Assembly (NCBI RefSeq): GCF_027533645.1
Contig: NZ_JAQAGY010000037.1
Span: 1 to 50,797, forward strand
From: Paenibacillus caseinilyticus
GTDB taxonomy: Bacteria; Bacillota; Bacilli; Paenibacillales; NBRC-103111
Reading direction: 5' to 3'
DNA: 50,797 nucleotides
The notes beneath the pieces were generated by a model. That model saw only the letters and a list, made by a program, of their open reading frames with translations, had not been told where the DNA came from and ran no database searches. Numbering within the stretch: the stretch's first letter is position 1; every line of letters starts with the position of its first letter. Below are positions 43,958 through 50,797 of this stretch, one piece after another. Both the position numbers and the translations under genes were made by a program.

Positions 43958-44262
43958 GAGGCAAGTATGGTGAGGTGTTGCAGACCGGATTAGGGGCGTG
44001 TGTGCATCTAAGAGTCCAAATGCAAACTCCACCGAATGGAAGGAAACCGGGCAACGCGCGGATCAGAACTGCCCCGCCCTCAGACAGGCTGCCCGGGCGC
44101 AGGTTATTCTGCGGGCGGGGCAGATCGGGCAGCCGTTCCCGCAGAGCCTTCGCCATAGGGTTCACATGTGCCCGATTTTGCTATATACTTTCCTTCGTAA
44201 GGGGGGACGGTTTGTCCCGTACCCACCGCTGAAGCTTCGTACGAAAGGAAAGAGAATGCCTG
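43958..44262. other. Intergenic region before the small unknown gene
   Basis: 305 bases. The first 200 are GC-rich with several short complementary blocks (GCCCGGGC near 44090) but no clear terminator. A promoter, TTCACA (44161-44166) and TATACT (44184-44189), spacer 17, drives the small gene that follows. No other gene seen. Confidence 0.5.
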
Positions 44263-44514
44263 ATGAAATTCGCCGATTTTATGCTGACCGAACCGTTCAG
44301 CCGCTTCAATAATGTGGACACGCCTGCGGACCGCCCCAAATCCCAGATGGACGATTGGGACAAGGAGCGGCTGCTCGATACGCTCGGCAAGCTGAACCGG
44401 GAGCTCCTGCGAAGAGATACGTACGGCACAGCCGACAGTCCGTTCGAGGAGAGCAACGCCCAGCTGCATGTGATCTCCTACGCGCTGCTGACCATTTTGA
44501 AGTCGAAGATGTAG
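44263..44514 (+). CDS. Small protein of unknown function
   Basis: 83 residues, charged, without membrane helix. KERLLDTLGKLNRELLRRD (35-53) and NAQLHVISYALLTILKSKM look like two amphipathic helices. It has a good promoter, AAAGGAAAGAG upstream and its own terminator, so it is probably a real gene. Not recognised; small proteins of this type occur in Paenibacillus as conserved hypotheticals. Confidence 0.65.
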   Translation: MKFADFMLTEPFSRFNNVDTPADRPKSQMDDWDKERLLDTLGKLNRELLRRDTYGTADSPFEESNAQLHVISYALLTILKSKM

Positions 44515-44538
44515 AGAGGCCGGTTCGGCCAAAACGAA

Positions 44539-44577
44539 AAGCGCTGCCTGTCTCCGCGAGGAGGGGCAGCGCTTCTT
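44539..44577. terminator. Terminator between convergent genes
   Basis: AAGCGCTGCC (44539-44548) and GGCAGCGCTT (44565-44574) pair perfectly; CTTGTT follows on the plus strand and CGTTTTGG on the minus strand. Confidence 0.7.
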
Positions 44578-44600
44578 GTTATGATTTTTACCTGAGTCAG

Positions 44601-45839
44601 CTATTGTACAATGATTTCGCTTGCCCGAACGTGCCGTAACCCTACATCATCTTCACTCGATACAGCACCTTCGTAGACGATCTTGCCCTGCTCCAGCTCG
44701 GCGATGGCCACCCCTGGAGGCGCTGTCGTGGGCATGTCCGCATTCAGCAGCATATAGAGGCGGTTGTTGGTTATGAAGCCATAATGGAGGATTGCATCTG
44801 CCGGCAGAGGCAGTCCTGCTAGGGAAACCGGCAGATCATGGGTAACCTTCTTCTGCTGGATGTTGTAGCGCAGGACCCGTGGCGCCAAGCCATCGGCCCA
44901 GGAGGTGAGGAAGATCTCTTCATCGCTTGAGCTGAGGCTAATCTCCGCTGTGCCCTTCAAGAGCCCGGCCATAGGTTCGGCCGACACCTGCTCCAATACG
45001 CTCGTCTGCAGGTCGTAGACGAACAGTTCGCGATAGTCAGATACCAAGAGGCCCGTGGTGGAATCTATAGTGGAATGTCTCTTCTCAAAGGCGGCATAGC
45101 GGCTTGGCTTGGTAGGATCGATTGCACTCAGGTGGTTAACTTGGATGGATGTGCGCTCCTGTTCGTCGCTGGAGAGGAGAATGCGGTCATCCATCAGCTG
45201 CTTGGACCCAAGGTCCACACGGTACAGATGAATTTCCGTATGGGTGCCGCGCCCCTCTGTGCGTTGATAATTAGAGGTGAGCAGGCTCATGGTCTGCCCG
45301 CCGGATTGCACGTCCATCTGCACGTCGATCAGGTTGATATCATGGAAGAAAGCTTCACTCGGAATGGAGACCTCGAAGGACGTCTTCTTAGCCGCGTGCT
45401 TATCCCTAGAAGCTATGTAACAACGGAACTGGTTACCTTCTCGCATTCCTGCACCACGGACCGGTTCGGATTTGATCTCCGCATACCCGAGTCTGTTCGC
45501 ATCTTCATAGATTCCGTGCAGGCTGCTGACACCGCGCATGAAGCTGCGGTTTTCTTGAATTAATTTTTTCCACGTTTCGTTCATATAGGAAGGGTATCTC
45601 CCATTGAGTATCACTTCCCAGAGCGGCTTGTCGGAACTGTACTTGCTTCCTGAGGCAGAGATATGGACATCGCCTTCTTCCGAATAAGCTCGTATGGCGA
45701 CAGGCGCGGCTTCTTTGGTATCTCCCATCAAGGGATGAAGTACATATACAGGATTGCCTGCGGACGCATTCGCGTAATAGATGCCGATCGTGAGCAGGAT
45801 GAGCGGAACGAACACGACAGGTTTCCAGTAACGCAGCAT
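44601..45839 (-). CDS. Membrane-anchored protein of the ABC operon, unknown function
   Basis: 412 residues from ATG 45839 with GGAGGAG upstream; the frame from 45941 overlaps the previous gene. One N-terminal helix (KPVVFVPLILLTIGIYY), the rest probably outside, with repeated beta-type segments (TEIHLYRVDLGSKQ, YRELFVYDLQTSVLEQV, PRVLRYNIQQKKV) suggestive of a propeller. It is the last gene of the GntR-ABC operon, 14 bases behind the permease, and may sense or present the transported substrate. Its C-terminus (ADMPTTAPPGVAIAELEQGK) is repeated in a decayed form at 47853-47996. Confidence 0.75.
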   Translation of the reverse strand: MLRYWKPVVFVPLILLTIGIYYANASAGNPVYVLHPLMGDTKEAAPVAIRAYSEEGDVHISASGSKYSSDKPLWEVILNGRYPSYMNETWKKLIQENRSFMRGVSSLHGIYEDANRLGYAEIKSEPVRGAGMREGNQFRCYIASRDKHAAKKTSFEVSIPSEAFFHDINLIDVQMDVQSGGQTMSLLTSNYQRTEGRGTHTEIHLYRVDLGSKQLMDDRILLSSDEQERTSIQVNHLSAIDPTKPSRYAAFEKRHSTIDSTTGLLVSDYRELFVYDLQTSVLEQVSAEPMAGLLKGTAEISLSSSDEEIFLTSWADGLAPRVLRYNIQQKKVTHDLPVSLAGLPLPADAILHYGFITNNRLYMLLNADMPTTAPPGVAIAELEQGKIVYEGAVSSEDDVGLRHVRASEIIVQ

Positions 45840-45853
45840 GGTGTTTCTCCTCC

Positions 45854-46651
45854 TCAGACCGTGATTTTGCGGCGGATTAAATAGGAACTGAGCCAAAGGG
45901 AACCACAGACGATCAGCAAACCGATAACGCATGTCATCCAATTCAGTTCATCGAAATAGAAAAAGTAAGGGTAAACCTCATGGATGACCGAAGGGGTCAC
46001 TAGGAGGAACACGACACATAGAATATAGAGAATCCCGGCGATCAAGCCTCTGATCCGGTAGCTCCTCTCGAGCAATATGACTGTAAAAGCAACGATCAAT
46101 CCTGCCAAGCCGAGTCCATAGAAGAAGATATAATCAGAAGCGTAACGGGGGATAAGCAAGATGAAAAGGTCGTTCTTCCTTATCACTGCAGCGACATCTG
46201 CCGCTGTCCGGTACTCTTCCGGCACGATCGCTTGAAACGTATAGAGGTGCAGCGGAAGCGTGGCCAATTGGAGTGCGATGAGCCCCAGGACAAACAGGAA
46301 GATGGCGCTGAGTTTGGCCCAATAGACGTTCATACGGGAGGAAGGCAGAAGAAGCAGGCGGTAGATGAACGTGTGCCGGCCGAACCAGTCCCTGTACCAG
46401 ATCAAGAAGACATAGAGAATGAGGGCTGCCGCGCATAAGGCGACCGGAGCAAGGAAGAGCGGGTTCGTGCTGAAGGTTGTGAAGCTGTGGCCCGAACCGG
46501 CGATGAGTCCGTCCCGAATCCGGTTCACCAGGCTTCTGGCCAACCAGGCGGCAGCGGCCGACTGCAGGAGCAGGGTCAGGATCGCCATCGCCCCATAGAT
46601 CCGGCTGAACCGGTCGATCTCATAATTCAGGAGTTTCCAGTAAGCGTTCAT
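45854..46651 (-). CDS. ABC transporter membrane subunit, YtrC/YtrD-like
   Basis: 265 residues with six or seven hydrophobic helices. It overlaps the ATPase gene by four bases (ATGA), so the two are coupled. The arrangement GntR regulator, ATPase, membrane subunit resembles the ytr operon of Bacillus, which responds to cell-wall-active antibiotics. Sequence motifs that would fix the substrate are not seen. Confidence 0.82.
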   Translation of the reverse strand: MNAYWKLLNYEIDRFSRIYGAMAILTLLLQSAAAAWLARSLVNRIRDGLIAGSGHSFTTFSTNPLFLAPVALCAAALILYVFLIWYRDWFGRHTFIYRLLLLPSSRMNVYWAKLSAIFLFVLGLIALQLATLPLHLYTFQAIVPEEYRTAADVAAVIRKNDLFILLIPRYASDYIFFYGLGLAGLIVAFTVILLERSYRIRGLIAGILYILCVVFLLVTPSVIHEVYPYFFYFDELNWMTCVIGLLIVCGSLWLSSYLIRRKITV

Positions 46652-47337
46652 GCCCCATACACCTCTCTCATCACATCGACAACGGATTTGCCTTCCTGCA
46701 TCCGGATCTCCTCCGCGCCGAACTCCCGGAGCACCCGGCCTTCACCGAGCAGGACAACCTTGTCGATGAGATGCTCGATATCGTGAATCTCATGGGTCGT
46801 TATGATCACGCCCCGGTCCTCGATGAGACGGGAGGTGAAGACGCTCGCAATCTGTTCTCTGCTGAAGATGTCGATCCCAGAGAAGGGCTCGTCCATCAAT
46901 ACATACTTCGCATCCAAAGCAAGACAGAGGGTCAGGTTTACCTTGGCTGCTGTTCCTTTGGACAAGTTACGAATACGTTCTTTCCCGTCCAACTTGAAGA
47001 AGTCGAGCAGCTCTTCCGCGCGTCGGGCGTTCCAGTTCGAATAGAAATCCGCCATGAACCGCAAGGCCTCTGCGATCCGCATGGAGGCAGGCATCGTCAG
47101 GGAGTCGGGGATGAAAGAAACCTTCTCATAGAGCCCGGGACGGAGCTGCTCGCCGTCGATGCGGATCACTCCGCTGCCGGTGGGGGTGAGCCCCATGATG
47201 GCCTTCAGGATGGTGGACTTGCCTGCTCCATTGAGGCCGATGAGACAGGTAATCTGACCTGGTTCCGCTGTGAAGGATACCTCCTGCAGCACTTTTTTTC
47301 TGCCGAATTTTTTGCTGATTCGTTGGACCTCGATCAT
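46648..47337 (-). CDS. ABC transporter ATPase, YtrB-like
   Basis: 229 residues. Walker A GLNGAGKST (34-42), a variant signature NLSKGTAAKVNL, Walker B YVLMDEPFSGID and the switch His in ITTHEIHD are present, so it is probably active. The signature lacks the usual LSGGQ form, as in YtrB-type exporters. It starts 12 bases after the GntR gene. Confidence 0.92.
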   Translation of the reverse strand: MIEVQRISKKFGRKKVLQEVSFTAEPGQITCLIGLNGAGKSTILKAIMGLTPTGSGVIRIDGEQLRPGLYEKVSFIPDSLTMPASMRIAEALRFMADFYSNWNARRAEELLDFFKLDGKERIRNLSKGTAAKVNLTLCLALDAKYVLMDEPFSGIDIFSREQIASVFTSRLIEDRGVIITTHEIHDIEHLIDKVVLLGEGRVLREFGAEEIRMQEGKSVVDVMREVYGA

Positions 47338-47349
47338 GGGCGTGACCTC

Positions 47350-47727
47350 CTACTTCATTCGCTGTTTCTCTTCATAGGCATCCCGGACGAGGGGAAGCAG
47401 TTCCTCTACCGGCACCGAGATACGGCTGACTGATTCGACGAAAGCCTGGACGGCTTCGCGGAGCAGCTCCTCCCGAAGCAGGGCCAACAGCTGTTCGTCC
47501 ATCGTAATTCGGCTCGGAGAGTTGCCTTCCGTTGTTATCAACCGCTGTTCCTCCATTTCTTTGTAGGCCCGCTGAGCCGTATTGGGATTGATCTGCATAA
47601 GGGACGCCAGTTCCCGGCGCGAGGGGATTTCCTGTCCTGCAGCGAGCCTGCCGGTGACAATCTCTTCCTTGAAGTAACGCGCCACCTGCAGGTATACCGG
47701 ATCACGGTTGTTGAAGAGTACATTCAT
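47350..47727 (-). CDS. GntR family regulator, YtrA subfamily
   Basis: 125 residues from ATG 47727 with AGGAGA upstream; the frame from 47757 has none. The winged helix-turn-helix (PVYLQVARYFKEEIVTGRLAAGQEIPSRRELA, ending near 40, to about 75) is followed by only some 50 residues, the short C-terminus that defines the YtrA subfamily. It is the first gene of the ABC operon and presumably represses it; a matching inverted repeat lies at the promoter. Confidence 0.92.
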   Translation of the reverse strand: MNVLFNNRDPVYLQVARYFKEEIVTGRLAAGQEIPSRRELASLMQINPNTAQRAYKEMEEQRLITTEGNSPSRITMDEQLLALLREELLREAVQAFVESVSRISVPVEELLPLVRDAYEEKQRMK

Positions 47728-47778
47728 GGGTTGATCTCCTATGTGGTGTTCTGGCATTGCCGGCCGCGGACTGAAGTG

Positions 47779-47802
47779 TGTGTATTACGTGGTTCATACA
47801 CA
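47779..47802. promoter_or_regulatory. Operator for the GntR/YtrA-like regulator
   Basis: TGTGTAT (47779-47785) and ATACACA (47796-47802) are exact inverted repeats ten bases apart. The site lies at the predicted transcription start, an ideal place for repression. Confidence 0.6.
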
Positions 47803-47808
47803 AACTGT

Positions 47809-47838
47809 ACTATAACCCTGGCACGCAAAATTTGTCAA
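47809..47838 (-). promoter_or_regulatory. Promoter of the GntR-ABC operon
   Basis: On the minus strand TTGACA (47838-47833) and TATAGT (47814-47809), spacer 18. Confidence 0.7.
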
Positions 47839-47852
47839 CAAAAAATGGAAAA

Positions 47853-47996
47853 TTAAATACAGATACCCAGTTGCAGCGCCATCATCATGGGGAGATTCCG
47901 CACCCGATACGATACAGCATCCTTGAGCGGTCGGGGCCTCCCCTGCTCCAACTCCAGCTTGGCGATGGCCCCCCCTGGCGGCGCTGTCGTCGGCAT
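47853..47996 (-). pseudogene. Decayed C-terminal fragment related to the 44601-45839 protein
   Basis: The minus strand reads MPTTAPPGGAIAKLELEQG followed by unrelated residues, nearly the same as MPTTAPPGVAIAELEQG near the end of the protein encoded at 44601-45839. The DNA is similar over about 90 bases (47911-48005 against 44659-44743), including the codon choices. There is no ribosome site or intact upstream part. It is best read as the tail of a former paralog or a partial duplication. Confidence 0.6.
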
Positions 47997-48027
47997 CTCC
48001 GCATGGAGGGCAGCCCACCACCCAAAT

Positions 48028-48055
48028 AAGCGCCCCGCTTCATCGCGGGACGCTT
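48028..48055 (-). terminator. Hairpin behind RNase J
   Basis: AAGCG-C-CCCGC and GCGGG-A-CGCTT pair with one mismatch. On the minus strand only ATTT follows, so termination may be weak. Confidence 0.5.
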
Positions 48056-48076
48056 GCATTAACGCCAGAGCCTCAT

Positions 48077-49753
48077 CTACACTTCCACAATAATCGGGAG
48101 AATCATCGGGCGGCGCTTCGTTTGGTCGTAGAGAAACTTGCCGAGGCTGTCCTTGATCTTCTGCTTGAGAATGTTCCACTGGTTGACATTCTCCTCCTGC
48201 AGCTTCGCCAAGGTGCGTACCACGATCTGGTTGGCCTGATCCATGAGCGCTTCGGATTCTCGGACATAGACGAATCCGCGGGAGACGATATCGGGCCCAG
48301 ACAGGATGGTGCCGAGCGATTTGCTCATCGTGATGACGACGATCAGGATGCCGTCCTGGGAGAGGGACTTGCGGTCGCGGAGCACCATGTGCCCGATATC
48401 GCCGATCCCGAGCCCATCCACGAACGTGCTTCCGGCGGAGATCTTTCCGGCTTTGCGGCCCATGCCGTTCTGGAATTCCACCACATCGCCGTTGTCGACG
48501 ATGAAGATATTCTCGCCCTCGACGCCGACCGCTTCGGCCAGCAGCCGGTGCTGGTGCAGCATGCGGAATTCGCCGTGAATCGGGACAAAATACTGCGGAC
48601 GCATCAGGTGGAGCATCAGCTTCAACTCTTCCTGGGAGGCGTGCCCGGAGACGTGCATGCCGGTAACGGAGCCCGGGCCGTAGATGACGTGCGCGCCGAG
48701 CTTGTACAGGTCATCTACGGTCCGGGAGACGTTGCGCTCGTTGCCGGGAATCGGCGTGGCAGAGACGATGACCGTATCGCCGCGCAGCACCTCCACCTGG
48801 CGGTGGTTATTGCGGGCGAGACGGGAGAGGGCGGCCATCGGCTCCCCCTGGCTGCCCGTGCAGAGGACGGCGACCCGGTCCAGCGCATACTGCCCGACGT
48901 CCCCCGGGTCGATCAGCATGCCGTCCGGGATGTTCAGATAGCCGAGTTCGGCGGCGATTGTAACTACGTTGACCATGCTGCGTCCGATGAGCGCCAGCTT
49001 CCGGCCCGTGGCGTGCGCCGCGTCGATCACCTGCTGCAGCCGGTGCACATTAGAAGCGAAGGTGGCGATGAACACCTTCTGGCGCGCCTTGCGGAACACC
49101 TCTTCGAGGTGGAAGCCGACATTGCGCTCCGACGGCGTGAAGCCCGGCCGCTCCGCGTTCGTGCTCTCCGACAAGAGGGCGAGCACGCCGCCCTTGCCGA
49201 TCTCCGCCATCCGGTGGAGGTCGGCGGATTCCTCGTTGACCGGGGTCAGGTCGAATTTGAAATCCCCGGTATGCACGACCCTGCCTTCCGGCGTGTCGAA
49301 GACGACGCCGATACAGTCCGGGATGCTGTGGTTCGTCCGGAAGAACGAGACGCCGATCGAGCCGAGTACCAGCGTCGATTCATCGGTAACCACGTGCATC
49401 TTGGTGGAGCCGAGCAGGCCCTGCTCCTTGAGCTTGCCCTCGATTAACCCGAGGGTCAGCCGGGTGCCGAAGACAGGCATGTCCATCTGCTTTAGGATAT
49501 AAGGGAGCCCGCCAATATGGTCTTCATGGCCGTGCGTAATGATAATACCCCGGACTTTGTCCCGGTTCTCAAGTAAGTAAGCGATATCGGGTACGATCAG
49601 ATCGATGCCGGGCAGGCTCTCGTCGGGGAACTTCGAACCGCAGTCGATCGCTATGATGTCATCCTTGTATCGAACCACATACATGTTTTTTCCAATCTCG
49701 CCAACTCCCCCTAAGGCGACTATGGATAAGGCGCTGCCCTGACCGTTGCTCAT
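48077..49753 (-). CDS. rnj: Ribonuclease J
   Basis: 558 residues. The metallo-beta-lactamase motif HGHEDH (residues 74-79) coordinates the two zinc ions; HTGDFKFD, the beta-CASP segments (ATFASNVHRLQ, LCTGSQGEPMAALSR) and HVSGHASQEELK follow in order, and the C-terminal dimerisation part ends TKRRPMILPIIVEV. The complete active site favours RnjA-like activity over the degenerate HGHDEN of Bacillus RnjB. It works as a 5'-3' exo- and endonuclease in mRNA turnover and maturation. GGGAGG precedes the ATG, which overlaps the stop of a small upstream frame. Confidence 0.95.
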   Translation of the reverse strand: MSNGQGSALSIVALGGVGEIGKNMYVVRYKDDIIAIDCGSKFPDESLPGIDLIVPDIAYLLENRDKVRGIIITHGHEDHIGGLPYILKQMDMPVFGTRLTLGLIEGKLKEQGLLGSTKMHVVTDESTLVLGSIGVSFFRTNHSIPDCIGVVFDTPEGRVVHTGDFKFDLTPVNEESADLHRMAEIGKGGVLALLSESTNAERPGFTPSERNVGFHLEEVFRKARQKVFIATFASNVHRLQQVIDAAHATGRKLALIGRSMVNVVTIAAELGYLNIPDGMLIDPGDVGQYALDRVAVLCTGSQGEPMAALSRLARNNHRQVEVLRGDTVIVSATPIPGNERNVSRTVDDLYKLGAHVIYGPGSVTGMHVSGHASQEELKLMLHLMRPQYFVPIHGEFRMLHQHRLLAEAVGVEGENIFIVDNGDVVEFQNGMGRKAGKISAGSTFVDGLGIGDIGHMVLRDRKSLSQDGILIVVITMSKSLGTILSGPDIVSRGFVYVRESEALMDQANQIVVRTLAKLQEENVNQWNILKQKIKDSLGKFLYDQTKRRPMILPIIVEV

Positions 49754-49911
49754 GAATGGAATCCTCCCTTATGGGTTTGGAAGTTCGGCATAACGTTACT
49801 TTTTCCCATACCCGGGATAATTATGAATAGGGGGCCATCAGGCTTCTTGCGATTCAAATTTGTGCCGGCAGTGGGCATGGTAGAGGGAGTCTGCCAGAAG
49901 CCCGAATACAT
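49750..49911 (-). CDS. Possible small protein or gene remnant overlapping the RNase J start
   Basis: 53 residues starting MYSGFWQTPSTMPTAGTNLN and ending THKGGFHS. Its TGA overlaps the RNase J ATG (ATGA), and the RNase J ribosome site lies inside it, the usual pattern of coupled genes. No ribosome site is visible before its own ATG, and the catalase remnant begins at the very next base on the other strand. So it may be the 3' end of a longer gene lost in the same rearrangement. Not recognised. Confidence 0.35.
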   Translation of the reverse strand: MYSGFWQTPSTMPTAGTNLNRKKPDGPLFIIIPGMGKSNVMPNFQTHKGGFHS

Positions 49912-50619
49912 AATTTCAGAGGGCCGTCCACGCAGTACCGTGATCTCATCCGCGGCATTTTTCTGGAGGAGATTTCCCATGTGGAGCTCGTCCATATGAC
50001 GATCAACCAGCTGCTCGACGGATCCGGCAGCAAGGGGCCGGACACGGGGGAGGCTCCGCTGCTTGCGGAGGCACCGGGGGACGGATTGACTTACCATTAC
50101 ATCATCGGCGCGCAGAGCTCTCTGCCGGTCGACTCGTCGGGCAACCCGTGGAACGGCTCTTGGGTCTACGACCACGGGAACCTGGTCAGCAACCTGCTCG
50201 ATAACCTGGTGCTCGAAGCGACAGGCACGCTGCAGAAGTCTCGGATCTACGAGATGAGCTCCAACCGGACCTTCCGCGAGACGCTGGCGTTCCTCATGGT
50301 GCGTGACAGTGCCCGCCAGAATGCGTATGCCAAAGCGCTGGAAACCCTAGGGGGCAACTGGGGCAAAGTGCTGCCGGTGCCGGAGTACGACCTGTTGCAG
50401 TATCCGGAATGCCGCAAGTATATCGACCGTGCCTGGCACAACGTCCAGTTCAACTTCAGCCTGGACCCTACACACATCGGCGAGATCTTCCAAGGCGAAG
50501 CGCCGGGACGGCATGGCGGTACCTTGAGCGTGGAGCCGCCGCCGGCGGGCTTCCCGGTGCCGGTCCTGCCGGAGAGGGAGCGGTCCGAGCACAGCCGGGG
50601 CATTCCCCGGTCCTTGTAG
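49912..50619 (+). pseudogene. Manganese catalase, 5'-truncated
   Basis: From AAT 49912 the frame reads NFRGPSTQYRDLIRGIFLEE and continues through ISHVELVHMTINQLLDGSG, LAFLMVRDSARQNAYAKALE and a Pro-rich tail. These are the second half of the first helix pair and the rest of a manganese catalase, including Glu and His ligands (EEISHVE). The first 40-50 residues, with the first metal-binding glutamate, are missing. Upstream in frame there is a TAG and no start codon; the first possible start (GTG 49981) would remove more of the metal site. A non-functional remnant is likely. The full-length enzyme is a spore-coat or cytoplasmic catalase in Bacillales. Confidence 0.7.
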
Positions 50620-50660
50620 GAAGGTGCAGCGCCGGAATCGGTACAGACAACAACAAAAAA

Positions 50661-50682
50661 CCGGAGGCCTCGGGCCGAGGCC
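50661..50682. terminator. Half of a terminator hairpin, interrupted by the IS end
   Basis: AAAAAA-CCGGAGGCCTCGG is followed by CCGAGGCC; the core GGCCTCGG-G-CCGAGGCC (50666-50682) is a perfect palindrome. A complete bidirectional terminator would continue TCCGGTTTTTT, but the sequence changes to ACTGAAAAAGTCC exactly where the putative IS begins. Confidence 0.55.
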
Positions 50683-50797
50683 ACTGAAAAAGTCCGTCCT
50701 ATAAAAAAGCACAGCACTTCAAGAAAATTGAAGTGGCTGTGCTTTTTTTGACGTATAATTGAGTCATCACGAAAAGTGGGTGAGACGGATGATCCAA
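50679..50797 (+). mobile_element. Probable left end of an insertion sequence, cut by the window edge
   Basis: GGCCACTGAAAAAGTCC starts the element, matching in its first ten bases the inverted end at 111-120. A long hairpin with A and T runs (50703-50749) follows, then TATAAT (50754-50759) and, at 50789, ATG ATC CAA (Met-Ile-Gln). Several Paenibacillus IS1182-type transposases begin with these residues, but three codons prove little. Confidence 0.45.
50703..50749. terminator. Hairpin inside the IS end
   Basis: GCACAGC-ACTTCAA pairs with TTGAAGT-G-GCTGTGC (one bulged base), with an A-run before and a T-run after. Such hairpins near IS ends shield the transposase from outside transcription. 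Confidence 0.75.

Larger units (their letters stand above)
47728..48076. other. Region between the GntR operon and RNase J
   Basis: 349 bases holding the GntR promoter and operator, a decayed copy of the 44601-45839 gene end (47853-47996) and a hairpin behind the RNase J gene. Nothing else coding. Confidence 0.6.

Overview
The window (about 50.8 kb, roughly 58% G+C by eye) looks like a chromosomal segment of a G+C-rich Paenibacillus-type soil Firmicute. Indications are two YesM/YesN-type two-component pairs linked to sugar ABC importers without their own ATPase, an RNase J gene, a MetY-type sulfhydrylase, GntR/PadR/LysR regulators, TTG and GTG starts with strong AGGAGG-type ribosome sites, and sigma-A promoters in AT-rich islands. 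No rRNA, tRNA or CRISPR array was found. Species assignment is inference.

Layout. 1-121: probable end of an insertion sequence (IS), then a short stretch resembling group II intron RNA. 364-1320: aldo/keto reductase. 1887-10014: polysaccharide module with a secreted chitin/cellulose lytic polysaccharide monooxygenase, a YesM/YesN pair and a three-gene sugar importer. 10110-11873: anchored glycoside hydrolase resembling agarases. 12265-20536: two convergent three-gene operons of the same order (GAF-PAS sensor, thiamine-diphosphate enzyme, carboxymuconolactone-decarboxylase-like protein) forming a mirror image. The two sensors share their input half but have different outputs (GGDEF-EAL versus histidine kinase). 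This is the most unusual locus here. 21092-22279: transposase lacking its usual N-terminal domain. 22437-24425: chemoreceptor. 24603-27321: PadR regulator with membrane proteins, one split by an in-frame TAG. 27435-28400: secreted GH43 arabinanase with a cre site, then an acetyltransferase.

29500-36860: second sugar importer (LplB/LplC-type permeases, lipoprotein binding protein) followed by YesN and YesM. Then a run of 47 G, a LysR regulator divergent from a branched-chain aminotransferase with a perfect ATAC-N7-GTAT box between them, a lipoprotein with a copper-amine-oxidase-N-like domain, MetY behind a leader terminator, an alpha/beta hydrolase and a small unknown protein. 44601-47727 (minus): a GntR-ABC transporter operon resembling ytrABC, with a decayed copy of the last gene's 3' end lying upstream of it. 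48077-49753: RNase J. 49912-50619: 5'-truncated manganese catalase. The right edge enters another probable IS.

How the parts work together. The oxidase would cut crystalline polysaccharide, the importers would take up the resulting oligosaccharides under YesMN control, and an ATPase encoded elsewhere (MsmX type) would have to power both importers. The mirror locus probably handles a small 2-oxo or acyloin-like compound sensed by an AcoR/DhaR-like GAF domain; this is inference. Two intergenic regions (33350-33447 and 39349-39543) share several sequence blocks and foldable stems not explained by any gene, so they are candidates for a new structured RNA or dispersed repeat. Both window edges look like IS ends placed inside intrinsic terminators.
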